Origin: Heliocybe sulcata
Taxonomy: Eukaryota > Basidiomycota > Agaricomycetes > Gloeophyllales > Gloeophyllaceae
Assembly: GCA_004369045.1 (NCBI GenBank)
Contig: ML213532.1
Location: 239,943-260,586, forward strand
Length of the DNA: 20,644 nucleotides
Direction of reading: 5' to 3'
This document shows positions 9,418-18,850 of this stretch, one piece after another (the first letter of the stretch is position 1; each line of letters starts with the position of its first letter). The notes beneath the pieces are model-generated. The model worked only from the letters and a program-made list of their open reading frames with translations. It searched no databases and was not told where the DNA came from. The position numbers were made by a program, and so were the translations under genes.

Positions 9418-11318
9418 ATGAGCGTAAAACCAAAGATCATGGATCATCCAGCCTTCAAAACCAGGGCCGAGTTTCTGGACACTGATGAACGAGTCGCTCT
9501 GGCTTACTCAAGAGCAAAAGCCTTACTTGAGGCTTGGAGTATGTTCCACATCCTGTCCGTCGGTAAAAATCGAATCTCTCACATCGAATTTTTTCACAGA
9601 TCTCAGCCTGGATGACATTTCTCATTGTTCCCCGAAGTTCTGGGCAATGCAGAATGATCCTGCCGTCGTTCTCGATATCGGCTGCAACAACGTGCTGGCA
9701 TGCCACATCAACCTTTTCATAGGGACGCTAGCTCCGCATGCCGTCAAGAGACCCGAAATCGCGACTCTCTTGCAGAAGGCATTGAGATTCGAAGTGGTGG
9801 GGAATCTGCTATTATCCGAGATAGGCCATGGTCTAGATATACTCAACCTGGAGACCACTGCTACGTGGAATGGTGACGGGTTTGTACTGCATACGCCCAA
9901 TCCTAGAGCCGCCAAGTCAGTTCCATTCCTTTAGCATTCAAATCGCCTACTCATGCAGAGCTATCGTCCATAAGGTTCATGCCGCCTACTACGCCCATCT
10001 CTACCGTGTCAAAATATGCCATCGTAATGGCTCACTTAGTGATAGGCGGTAGGTCCTATGGAATTCATCCCTTCCTTGTTCGGACGTCAGAGGGATCGAA
10101 AATGGCGAAGGGAGTCAGTTCGAAGCGACTGCCTCCTCGGAGCGGATCATCACCCCTCGATTTCGCTCTTACCATTTTCGACAACGTCAGTCTCCCGAAG
10201 TCGGCTTTCCTTGGCGATCCAAAATTTCTTTCTGGGTGTCCGACAGTGCCTACAGCGGAGCAAATTCAGAAGCGGTTGCATGCGTACATATGGAGGATCG
10301 GCATAGGCTCCATGGCTATCGCAGTTCCAACGGTCAATGCGATGAAGATGGTAGCATACATCGGTGGTACCTATTCACAGCTCAGACACGTCAGAGGCAA
10401 AGGGTCGGTAGAGCTCCCGATCATAGCGTTCCGTACGCAGCAGCTACCCGTTTTGTACGCGGTAGCTCTGTCTCGGGTCTTCGACGCATGGCTTCCCAAG
10501 GCTATCGAGACATTTATGGATCAGCGCTTACCGACGCAGGTGCGGCATGCTATGGCGGTAGTATTCAAGGCTACGACTTGTCGACTTCTCACGTGGTCTT
10601 GTCGCGAAGTCGGAGAGCGATTGGGTGCGCAGGGCACGTTCGGTCATAATTTGGTGAGCCAGATGGAGGTGAGTCGTCGTGCTTACGGGGATCATCGTTG
10701 CCTTACCACTTCCAGATGGACTGCCGTGGTATATCTATTGCGGAAGGGGATATTTTGGTCCTTTGCATACGCCTATGGTCCGAGCTGCTCCTAGAGCGGT
10801 ACCACCTCGTCCCTTACCCGGATTCCGCGACTCTCCTTGCTCGGCGTAGTGCTGACTACTTCAAAAGCGGGCGGACGCTGTTACATTCGTTCGAGAAAGG
10901 TCACCGTGACCCTCGCTTCAATGCCCTGGTGCTTCCAGTATCGGAGCGCGCAATTTGCGCTTACGGTCACGCCCTTGCCCATGGGTACGCGCGCAGAGCT
11001 GGTGTTGCACAGCCCTTGTTGGACTTATTCGAACTGGCCGTCATCAAACTCGATCCTACCTGGTACATCGAATGTGCTGGTATAACTGGAGAGAGCCTTA
11101 TGGATAGCGAGGACAGAGCCGTCCAGGCCACGCTGCCGGCCTTGGACAAGTACATTCGGGAATTAGATGTGTCGTCGTACGTGACTGCACCTATTGTGGA
11201 CGCATCTAGGTGGAGCGATTGGGAGAACCAATTGAGAGAGCACAGAACGGAAGACGGCGGTGGGCAGGACGTGTACCATATTAAAGGAGCTAACAGTTTT
11301 GTTCTTAGCAAATTATAA
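9418..11318 (+). CDS. Peroxisomal acyl-CoA oxidase/dehydrogenase-like protein, 4 exons
   Basis: FAD-dependent acyl-CoA oxidases make the trans-2 double bond in the first step of peroxisomal beta-oxidation. Exons are 9418-9538, 9600-9915, 9975-10668 and 10716-11318. Introns are 61, 59 and 47 bp, all GT-AG. The coding sum of 1734 nt gives 577 aa and a stop. Residues 113-128 (SEIGHG...LETTA) match the acyl-CoA oxidase FAD/substrate motif TExGHG...LETTA. RLPPRSGSSPLDFA follows. Near residues 381-389 RGISIAEGD aligns with the catalytic-base region (xYEGxxQ) of the family, so Glu387 is the candidate base. The last three residues are SKL, a canonical PTS1 peroxisomal import signal. The protein is shorter than typical acyl-CoA oxidases (about 650-700 aa) and belongs to the fungal group often annotated as acyl-CoA dehydrogenase NM-domain-like. 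The ATG at 9418 gives the usual short N-terminus. The substrate is unknown. It is the nearest intact gene to the P450. Confidence 0.88.
11310..11315 (+). other. Part of the codons for the C-terminal SKL peroxisomal targeting signal
   Basis: The final codons AGC AAA TTA before the TAA stop (11316-11318) encode Ser-Lys-Leu, the consensus PTS1 recognised by the Pex5 receptor. The reading frame is fixed by 600 bp of open, conserved-looking exon before it, so the signal is not a frame accident. It supports a peroxisomal location for the acyl-CoA oxidase-like enzyme. Confidence 0.75.
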
Positions 11319-12677
11319 CTACGTACTTGCGTTGCATTACTTAGAACTAAATCATGTTGTAGTGCTTGCTAGTGGCATATTAAGGCAAAGCTGAATAGTA
11401 AAAGGGTTGACCTGGGTTGGATCATACAGTTACGAGTAACGTCAATGAAAATCAAGGCATGGCTACGATATTCTCATTTGCCAATCAGAGATCGAGTACT
11501 CTGCATCGAGGCTTACTCGCACCTCGGATGTTTGCATGGGAATGCATAGGACATCCCGGCGCGTACCTGGTTGTGCAGGGACTGCATTCATGTCATATGG
11601 AGATAGACGCATAAAACGTACTTACGATCACGGTGCTCCCGAGGCGCAGTACTGTCATGTGTTGGGACTCGGTAGTGCATCATTCAGGACTATTAACCCT
11701 AGACCTATCCGGAGGGCCCGAAGTTGCGTCCGAATCGTTATTCTAAGGCTCTGACAAGCTTAGCCGTTTCCGTATCTCAGGGGAGCTGTGATCATGATTA
11801 TAGTTTCCGGTAGCACTCCAGCTAATAGTCGGAGTATGGTTGGACTGGCCAAGCAGGCGGAAAGATTTATGAAATACTGTTCTCTAGCTGCATCGCGGGC
11901 CCAGTGGCATTTGAGAGACACGCCGTCGTAAACGTATCGATCACTTCGGGAACTTTTCGATTCACTGTGGGAAGGATTTACATATAATATAATTGGCATT
12001 GTCGGTGATGCGACGAAATCAGTGGCAAAACCGTTAATATCTAACCCATGGAAATAAAATGGCAGACAGTCTAACAGTCGTGTCATTTCTTTCCCATGAC
12101 GGTGCCACTGCCAGCCGTTACCAATGGCAATGTTAGTTTTTTCCGATGATCGAACCACTGCAACTGCAACCCCGACAATATTGTCATTTTAATGCATGAA
12201 CACAGCGTAGTTTACATGATTCAGCTGCCGCGCGCATTCGAGAGCCAACAGGGAGCTGTGAACTATGCTAGAGCATCACACGACACGACAGTCGTTAGAG
12301 AACAATGTTTGTGCCAGAAGCAGTTGACAGCGGCACAGACAGAGGCAGTTGGCAGGATAGCAGAAGTTGGTTACGGTACATAGCATTAGTCGTCAAGATG
12401 AGGGAAGCAGACACCGACAGTCACAGTCACCAAGATCGGAGCAGTTGAAGGACGTTGAGAGCAAAGGTGCCATGAGACACCGGTAGTCGTACCAGTCAGT
12501 ACTCGCAGCAGTGGTCGTCAAGATCAGAGCAGTCAGTAGGAACAGAGTCGCCATCAGAAGATCCAGGGCAGAGGTACAAGAGCAAACGGCAGGCGTGCAA
12601 GATAGGATAAGCATTGTGATGGCGTCGAAAGCACAGCGCTGAGAGCAGGAAGCACTTGATGGTCTGTCCTGATACTC
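11319..12677. other. Intergenic region between two converging genes
   Basis: The acyl-CoA gene (+) and the RTC4-domain gene (-) converge here, so both 3' ends lie in this 1.36-kb stretch. Open frames (11417-11614 +, 11536-11754 +, 11760-12158 -, 12192-12383 +) show no domain I recognise and no splice pattern. Positions 12390-12545 are rich in short imperfect repeats of the type GTCxxCAAGATCxGAGCAGT (for example near 12427 and 12515), probably 3' flanking simple sequence. I find no supported gene. Confidence 0.35.
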
Positions 12678-15600
12678 TCACTTCGATGTCTTCTTCGCTA
12701 CCTTGCTCATGTCGATTTTCTGTGATGCAAAGTAAGTAAACATCTTCGGAAGATGGATATTCAGACTTACCAAAGTCAGCGATTTTGTATTGCTCCCCTT
12801 CATTTCGTCAGACATTTGCCCAATTTCTTGTATACTGGAGTGACTCACCTCGGCTTCTGCCGTCCCTGTAGACTTCTTTGTTGTACTGCGGGTTGCGACG
12901 CGTTTTGCCTACATTGTGATCAATTTTCGACCCACAGTCAGACAAATAGCTGCACTAACCTGTGCTCCAGCCATCCTCACTTGTTTGTCCTTGGTGTTCT
13001 GGCCCGAGTCCTTCTCGTTGGCGGGCTATAGATATATCAGCAATCACTGACTTTATGAATTATGTACGCACATTCGTGAAGTCATCGAGGCTTAAGACAT
13101 GCATTCCTCTAGCTTTCTTGTCGGTCGACGGGCCAGCTGATGCTCGCGCAGTACTGCCTGACTTGCCCCGCTTTTGAGGCGAGCTTTCATTAGCACAATC
13201 ATCAAGCAGTGATTAAAGTATGTCAAATACCTCGAGGTGTTCGCTTGCGTCTGCCTTGCATCCATTTGCTTGGGGACAAACACGGCCGTCAGTTCATCAC
13301 TGTCGATAAGTGCTCTGAACTACCAAATACCGTTAGCCCTTCCAGATGATCGAGAAGCCTTCCTGGACTGTGCTGTTGCAGTTGACTCGGGCTGAGCTCC
13401 GTGATCCATGCCAGGAACAAGTTCAGCAGCTGCGTTGATTGGCTGCCTGTCAGGCTGTTGCGTGGCTTCATCCGGCGAAGGGTTTGGCATGTCAGACTGC
13501 TGCTGCCCAAGCTTGTTTAAGTTATTTGGACATGTTACAGTTAATCATAGCGCACCTTGCCGAATGCCTCTTCGTACCTAGCTTGAAGGTCCTTCTTCGA
13601 TTCATCAGATCGGGGGCGAGGCTTAGGGCGCTCAGAAGAAGCAGGAGGAGCAGGATTAAAAAGGCTTCGCAAGCCTGCAGCAGTTGTTACCTTCCGCGCC
13701 ACAAATTCATATGCGAGATCTTCTGGGTCAACGCCATTGTCTGATGGGAATGCAGTCCGCCCATACGGAATCGATCGCTGCATAGCCCTCCATGCCGGAC
13801 CAATTGGTACCATATGAGTGCCCATGATGACGGCGAGTGTTGCTTCAGGGACAAGTATCGCTTCAATGTACTTGGTGTAGGTGAATGGACCGAGAATGTC
13901 GACTCCCAGCAACCTGGCGGGGAACATGGTACACAGCAATGAGTGGAGCAGCTCTCGACCCATGTCCCCATAGCTAGATCATTGTCAGATCGTATCAGAG
14001 TATCATAGCCACACCACTTACTATCCAGGGCTCGATACGTTCTCTGTCAGCAAGCCCCATTGAAATGCACCGAGGCTGCGGATGTGCTTCCCAAAATCAA
14101 ATCCATCACGGTCTGCTTCCTTCACCCCACGTAGAGCATGTCTCTCCAGCTTACGCCATACATATCCTTTCTCGCGAGCTGGCAGAACAGCTTGGAGGTG
14201 CCCCTTGACTTCCTCTGACATGACCATCTCTACGAGCTCCTTCCAGTCCACCTCGGAAGGTATGGGCCAGTTCTGGGCGCGGGCATTCATCAGCTCGACA
14301 GCTTCAAACTCTATACGACCACAGAGTTCAGCAAGAAGTGTAACCCCCTTTACCGAGTTCGGTTCAACTGAGGTACTGGCAGTCAAGAGACGAACAAGCA
14401 CCGGGGTTGGATTCGCGGGTACAGCCTGCCCACATTCTGGGCAGTTCGCCGGGGGCGGCACAGGGGGCGGTGCTGATGAACACCAGTTAACAAATGGCGA
14501 GCCTACCTGAGAGAGTTGCCTACCATTGTTGACTTCATCACCCTGTTCTCCGTCGTCATCATCCTGTCCATACAGTCAGTGACTCAGCTAAGATTGATGT
14601 TATCTCGGAGCTCACTTCACCATGATTGCCGTCACCCCCCTCAGGTTCTTCACCATCTCCACCTCCCATTGCATCACCGTCATCCTCTACTTGGTCCTCA
14701 CCCTCATGATCGTGCCCATCCCTCCCGATTGGATCACCATCAAACATGTGATGGTCGCCATCATTGTCGACATGCTCGTAGAGATCATTGGCATCTGTTA
14801 CCTCATCTTCGTGGTCACTCAGCCCATCAAGACGCATGGACTGGCACAGTATAATAGTCAATAATCACAACAATATTGAAAAGCTGACATTGCCCACCTG
14901 ATTTGCCACATCTTGTTCGGCAGTATCACTGTCATCATTCTCCTCGTCATCAGAATATACACAGCGCTTCTTCTTGCGCTGCATGGGACTGTTAATAGAG
15001 CCCAGAGGACCCATACTGATGCCGTACTTACCAGAGGCGGGTTAGCGCTGTCCTTCCCGTCAGCTTTCTGCTCCTTGTTCCTCGAAGACCGCTGTTGCAA
15101 CGTCACATATCAGTACTTGCAATCCAAGTAGCAGCACGCTGTGCGTAACTCACCCTTGTGGTTTCCATCGTGGAGTCTGACGTCAAGGCTGGGACAATTG
15201 CTTTGGTATGGCGAGAGTGATTAGCCTGTGCATATAGTTGACTTAGTCAGTTGGTGTTGAAGGCATAGATATTGACGACTCACAGCAGAATTTTTCTTCT
15301 TTTCCTTTGATGCGCTCGAGATGGCAATGGTCTTCTTGGCGCAAGTTCAGCAAGTCTCCTCATCAATTCATATAGTTAAATGCTCACGGATGGCACATTC
15401 CGCTTGTCCTTCTTGCGGGCTGCCATCGTTTTCTCACCCTCTCGCGAACTAGCCTATCGGTAGCAAAGGACCATTACGATCTCGCATATATGCATGAATG
15501 CATTCTACGTACCTGTATTACCTCATCGACATCATCATCCTGAATATGTTTGCGCTTTTGCACGCCCCCGGCTTTCAACTTCTCGGTCTTCTTCCAAGCA

Positions 15601-16030
15601 GTCGCCTTGTTGTGGCGATGTACAATGAGCATTGCTTCTGCAGCCCAGTTCCCTTCGTAGCGCTTGAAATATGCCTCCTCCTTGGCCAGCTACAGCACAA
15701 GGCGGAATTTAATAAATCAGTCCGACTGTTGGTAAAGCAATACTTACCGCCACGAGCACTTCAAGTTTCCGGTCTGTTAATTGCTGCTTGTAAGTCTTGG
15801 TCTTGTCGAGAAACCTTGTCGCAAAGTCCCGTGCCGTTTGCTGGGTAGAGTAGAGTGAATAAAGCACGTTCAAAGGAAAATGCACAACTTACATAGAGGT
15901 AGTTGTACATGGCATCGTCGCCATCGAGGAGCATCTCACTCTTCAAGTTGTAGCCCTTCCTTTTGCCTGTAGAGCTACGACCCGGTGCCCCAGCAGGCCT
16001 AGGGATAAGTTGAGCAGCGATGTGAGCCAT
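12678..16030 (-). CDS. RTC4-like domain protein, 19 exons, apparently intact
   Basis: Exons are 16030-15893, 15840-15748, 15689-15513, 15453-15388, 15334-15284, 15225-15154, 15091-15032, 14978-14898, 14840-14616, 14563-14524, 14472-14022, 13973-13556, 13502-13369, 13314-13231, 13183-13072, 13025-12960, 12908-12849, 12797-12771 and 12719-12678. They sum to 2397 nt (798 aa plus stop) without an internal stop. The order is an N-terminal region (about 1-110), a Lys/Arg-rich nuclear-type stretch (about 110-240), a very acidic Asp/Glu/Gly/His tract (about 240-335), a Pro-rich linker, then CPECGQAVPANPTP and a domain (about 340-560) resembling the RTC4-like domain. Its landmarks are RIEFEAVELMNARAQNWP, PGYYGDMGRELLHS, FTYTKYIEAILVPEATL and PSDNG. 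A basic, Ser/Thr-rich tail follows. RTC4 is known from yeast as restriction of telomere capping 4; its biochemical role is unclear. I infer a nuclear protein. The exon 13/14 junction uses a weak GTCCAG donor and is the least certain join. Confidence 0.85.
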
Positions 16031-16136
16031 GATATATGATAATCAGCAGCGCTAGGACTACGGTAGCGATCTCGTGTCGGGCAATGTCGGATGGACGTGG
16101 TGGTTGAGAGGAAAGCGGGAGAGGACACGAACTGAG

Positions 16137-16147
16137 GCTTTATAGCG
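16137..16147 (-). promoter_or_regulatory. TATA box of the RTC4-domain gene
   Basis: On the minus strand this reads GCTATAAAGCC, a good TATA element about 105-115 bp upstream of the ATG at 16030. The region between is pyrimidine-rich (TCCTCTCCCGCTTTCCTCTC), as is common around fungal transcription starts. Confidence 0.6.
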
Positions 16148-16163
16148 CGACGCGCGTAGCGAA

Positions 16164-16169
16164 CACGTG
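16164..16169. promoter_or_regulatory. E-box CACGTG upstream of the RTC4-domain gene
   Basis: The palindrome CACGTG lies about 20 bp upstream of the TATA box. This is the kind of site bound by bHLH factors such as Cbf1- or Pho4-type proteins in fungi. A single hexamer can arise by chance, so function is only suggested by position. Confidence 0.3.
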
Positions 16170-16205
16170 ACTTGGTTCTGGACGTGATTCGCACTTCCAC
16201 TGACA

Positions 16206-16471
16206 TTCGAAATCGATACCTCTTGCGTCATCGGATGCGTTCGGCTTCATAGAGGATGGCTTTCGGCCTTCATCTTTGTGGGAAGGACTTGTTAGGTCCT
16301 CACTTATAGGCCATTAGATCAGTATATGTACATAAAGATATATGGTAGGGAGTGCAAATACATTTCCACCGCAAATGCAGACATCGGTGGTGCCGCACTC
16401 ATGCGGACCCCAAACGTCTTGTTAAGGCACTTGACAGGCACCATGCCATGCTCCCCGCGCCCGCGAGATCA
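16206..16471. other. Spacer between the RTC4-domain promoter and the tandem repeat
   Basis: I see no coding pattern here. This stretch probably holds distal promoter sequence of the minus-strand RTC4-domain gene and the edge of the repeat array that starts near 16472. Confidence 0.3.
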
Positions 16472-17080
16472 CGATCTATCCATATATTGTGTCCCGCGAC
16501 CGCGAAGCACATCGTCGGCGAGTCCTACATAGTGTAGCGTTGTCTAGTGTTGCTAGCGGCCACGGAGGGGCCAGGGAGAGATGGCTGCAACAGATGTGGG
16601 ATGCCGCCGGGGATAGTGTCTTGTGCAGAATGACGCCTGTGTTGACAGCCGCGAAGGTAATTAGCGATGAGGAACCAACCAGGAAGACAAACAACTCACT
16701 GAGCAATCTCTGAAAAGCTTGCTCGTACATCCAACCAGGTTGTGCACGCTAGCGCCGCCCGCGGGTACTCAATCTGTCCATCCATCGTATGCCACGACCA
16801 CGGAGAATGTCGTCACCGAGACCCAGCGAGAGCAGCGCTGTTCTGTCGACGCAGTGCTGTCCGAGGAGTTGCGGAGAGGCGGGGAAGTGGCAGCTACGAG
16901 CGATGCGGGATGCTGCCGGGGACAGCGTCTCGTGTAGAGCCTACGTTGACAGCTGCGAAGATTATGAGTGATTACGAAGCAAGCAGGAAGATACTTAACA
17001 GCTCACCGAGCAATCTAAAAAGCTTGCCCATACATTCAGCTAGGCCACATGCCAGTGCCGCTCACGAGGCCTCGCTCAGG
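16472..17080. repeat. Degenerate tandem repeat, unit about 300 bp, two units plus part of a third
   Basis: Two adjacent segments align along their length at an offset of 298-309 bp. Matching landmarks are CGATCTATCCAT (16472) with CAATCTGTCCAT (16770); GGGATGCCGCCGGGGATAG (16598) with GGGATGCTGCCGGGGACAG (16907); the GTTGACAGC...GCGAAG segments; CACTGAGCAATCT with CACCGAGCAATCT; and CACGCTAGCGCCGC (16745) with CATGCCAGTGCCGC (17048), which begins a partial third unit. Differences are mostly C/T and G/A transitions, including some at CpG sites, compatible with repeat-induced or methylation-driven decay. Open frames through it are not conserved between units, so I treat it as non-coding. Its class (old transposon fragment or satellite) cannot be told. 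Confidence 0.65.
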
Positions 17081-18083
17081 CCGTCGCCTATCTCTGCTCG
17101 TCAGGATTCGAGCTCGCCGGAGGGTCATACTGCCAGAGCGCTGTTGGTGTGACCAATTGCTCTTGGCACGCCTATCACGTCTTCGCCGACGATGCTGAAA
17201 CAATCGGTCTGTGGGATTCGTACTTCCAGCGCTTCTCGACCCTGCCGACCTCGACTATCCCCAGAACTATCCCGGACTCTTTGCTTTCTCTCACAGATGC
17301 CATTGGCGGGATCTTGTTCACCTTGTCCCGGGTGTATCATACGTTGCACATTACACGTTGTACGCCCATTGATAAAGCTCGCGCGGCGTAGATCTGTTTA
17401 TATAATGTCTCTGTACATTCGGCTAGGCCACGTGCGGCAGCGCTGCTCACAAGGCCCCGCTCCATGCTCTTCCTGCTGTCGGTGGCAGAGAGTAGCATCG
17501 CCAGGCTGAGTTCCGCATTATGGTTAGTGTCGGCGGGGAGGCGGAGACGGCGGGGAAGCAGACAGCCTAGACAGCAAGCGTTGGGAGGAGGTCCGGAGAG
17601 AGGTGTTGAAACTGGAGAGACAGACATAGGCAGGCGAACGCGCAACCCAACTCGTGCGGCATCAACCTGTCTATGTAGCGTCTTGTAGTGTTCGCAGGCG
17701 AGGTGCATCAGGGACAGAGATATCAGGCCACCAGACAGGGAAACAACGAGCATCGCGAGGAGGCACGGAGAGATACTGGGATGCTATCTACAGGGTTGGG
17801 GATTCAGGTTTGGAGCGGCGCCATAGTAGCACGATGTACCGTCAAGTCATCACTCACTCTCGTCTAACCGTTCCCGTCGCCCCCATCCCAGCTATGAATC
17901 GATATGAACGCAGCCTTTGGCCGCACGCAGACGGAGAGTGTTGGTGTACTGCGAGAAGCAGTTGAACTCGGAAAGCCGGGAGAGCTTGGCGAAGGTACTG
18001 GCGGGCGTCGCGAAGTCGAGCCAGGAATACCGAACTACAGAGTGCTTGCGCTCTGTACGTTGGGCATCAAACCATATTGTTGC
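17081..18083. other. Repeat-rich intergenic region without a supported gene
   Basis: The segment at about 17412-17460 (CATTCGGCTAGGCCACGTGC onward) repeats the one at about 17031-17075 (CATTCAGCTAGGCCACATGC), so scattered pieces of the 16472-17080 repeat continue here. Another piece may lie near 17670-17790 (GTAGTGTTCGCAGGCGAGG and following). A plus-strand frame at 17149-17391 is open but lacks a motif. I could not confirm any gene. Confidence 0.35.
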
Positions 18084-18186
18084 GAGGAGCCCAGGACGCC
18101 GCAGGCGACCTTTGCTGGTCTTTGAAGCCGACACGGAGGCAGAAGCGATGTCGCGAGGAGTAGTCGCGCGGAGAGCGCCACCCCGG
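18084..18186. repeat. 103-bp dispersed repeat, copy 2
   Basis: In the same orientation, this segment matches 19808-19910 at 87 of 103 ungapped positions by my count (about 84%), including the 27 bp around GATGTCGCGAGGAGTAGT. It lies on the far side of the sorbitol-dehydrogenase-like pseudogene from the other copy. A shorter, more diverged relative occurs at about 18632-18720. Confidence 0.75.
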
Positions 18187-18650
18187 GTTAATCGGAATCA
18201 AGGCCAGGTACGCAGGATGCACGTTCTCGATATGCAGCGCAAATTCAAGGCTCTTGAGGTTCGAGAACGGGCACTCGTCCCAGACGAGGTTCACGCCGAT
18301 CAGTGAGATGTTGCATACCTTGGGCAACACCGCGTCGTCGAAGATGCACGCAGGACACGCACATTGACGTTGTTGAGCCGATGCTTCGGGACCAGCGACC
18401 TTCGCGAGCGTCGACCGGGCTGCTCAGCAGGTGGCGTCGAGTTGGGCTACTAGGCCTCCGGTATCTTAGATGCCCGAGGAAGGCCCGTCGGCGTCCCCGC
18501 ACGCTCCGCCTATCATGCGCTCGCACTCGGCGCAGCTGCTGAGCAGTTGATGGCTGGTTAACTGTTGGCATGCGGGGTCGTTCAGCTCGAAGGATGTGGA
18601 GATCGGGAAGACGTTTCCGTCACACATCCACGACAACGCAGGTGACGTCT
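18187..18650 (-). pseudogene. F-box/LRR-like protein remnant
   Basis: On the minus strand a block at about 18330-18190 reads KVCNISLIGVNLVWDECPF, then NLKSLEFALHIENVHP. This resembles the leucine-rich C-terminal repeats of the large basidiomycete F-box protein family (pattern LxxLxLxxVxLxWxxxxFxxLxxLELAxH). Further upstream, near 18620-18530, another frame gives LPDLHILRAERPR, also LRR-like. No F-box, start codon or continuous frame can be found, and stop codons interrupt all frames between the two blocks. I infer a decayed fragment. The assignment rests on pattern resemblance only. Confidence 0.35.
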
Positions 18651-18720
18651 GTTGGTGTCCGAAGCAGACGCCCGAGCAGAGGCGATGCTGAGAGGAGCGG
18701 GGTGGTGTGGACAGCGAGAG
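18632..18720. repeat. Diverged third copy of the 103-bp repeat family
   Basis: The stretch GTCCGAAGCAGACGCCCG, then GCAGAGGCGATGCTGAGAGG, follows the order of the middle part of the 18084-18186 and 19808-19910 copies (CGAAGCAGACGCGGAGGAAG, then GGCGATGTCGCGAGG), with more substitutions and small gaps. It sits at the 3' edge of the sorbitol-dehydrogenase-like pseudogene. Confidence 0.45.
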
Positions 18721-18850
18721 GCCCGCGCCTACTCCTCGTCGTACCGGTGAGTCTGAGGCAGGCAAGCTGTGAGGTTGGATAAGATTTGAGTCGCCCTTGC
18801 GCCAGACGAGGAACTTGCTGACAGGCCATCCGACGGATTCACGGAAGTCA

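Noticed and set aside
10058-10649. Two overlapping plus-strand frames inside the acyl-CoA gene
   Set aside because: They are out of frame with exon 3, whose reading matches the acyl-CoA oxidase family throughout.
12390-12545. Short imperfect repeats as a possible CRISPR-like or satellite array
   Set aside because: Units are only about 20 bp, irregularly spaced and few; the host is a fungus, so CRISPR is not expected.
14082-14510. Plus-strand open frame of 142 codons
   Set aside because: It lies antisense to exon 11 of the RTC4-domain gene, which has clear splice sites and a domain match; the plus frame is Ser/Thr/Pro-rich shadow coding.
14559-14861. Plus-strand frames rich in His/Leu/Ile over the same bases as an acidic minus-strand exon
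   Set aside because: They are the complement of repeated GAT/GAC/GAG codons in exon 9 of the RTC4-domain gene; composition explains the open frames.
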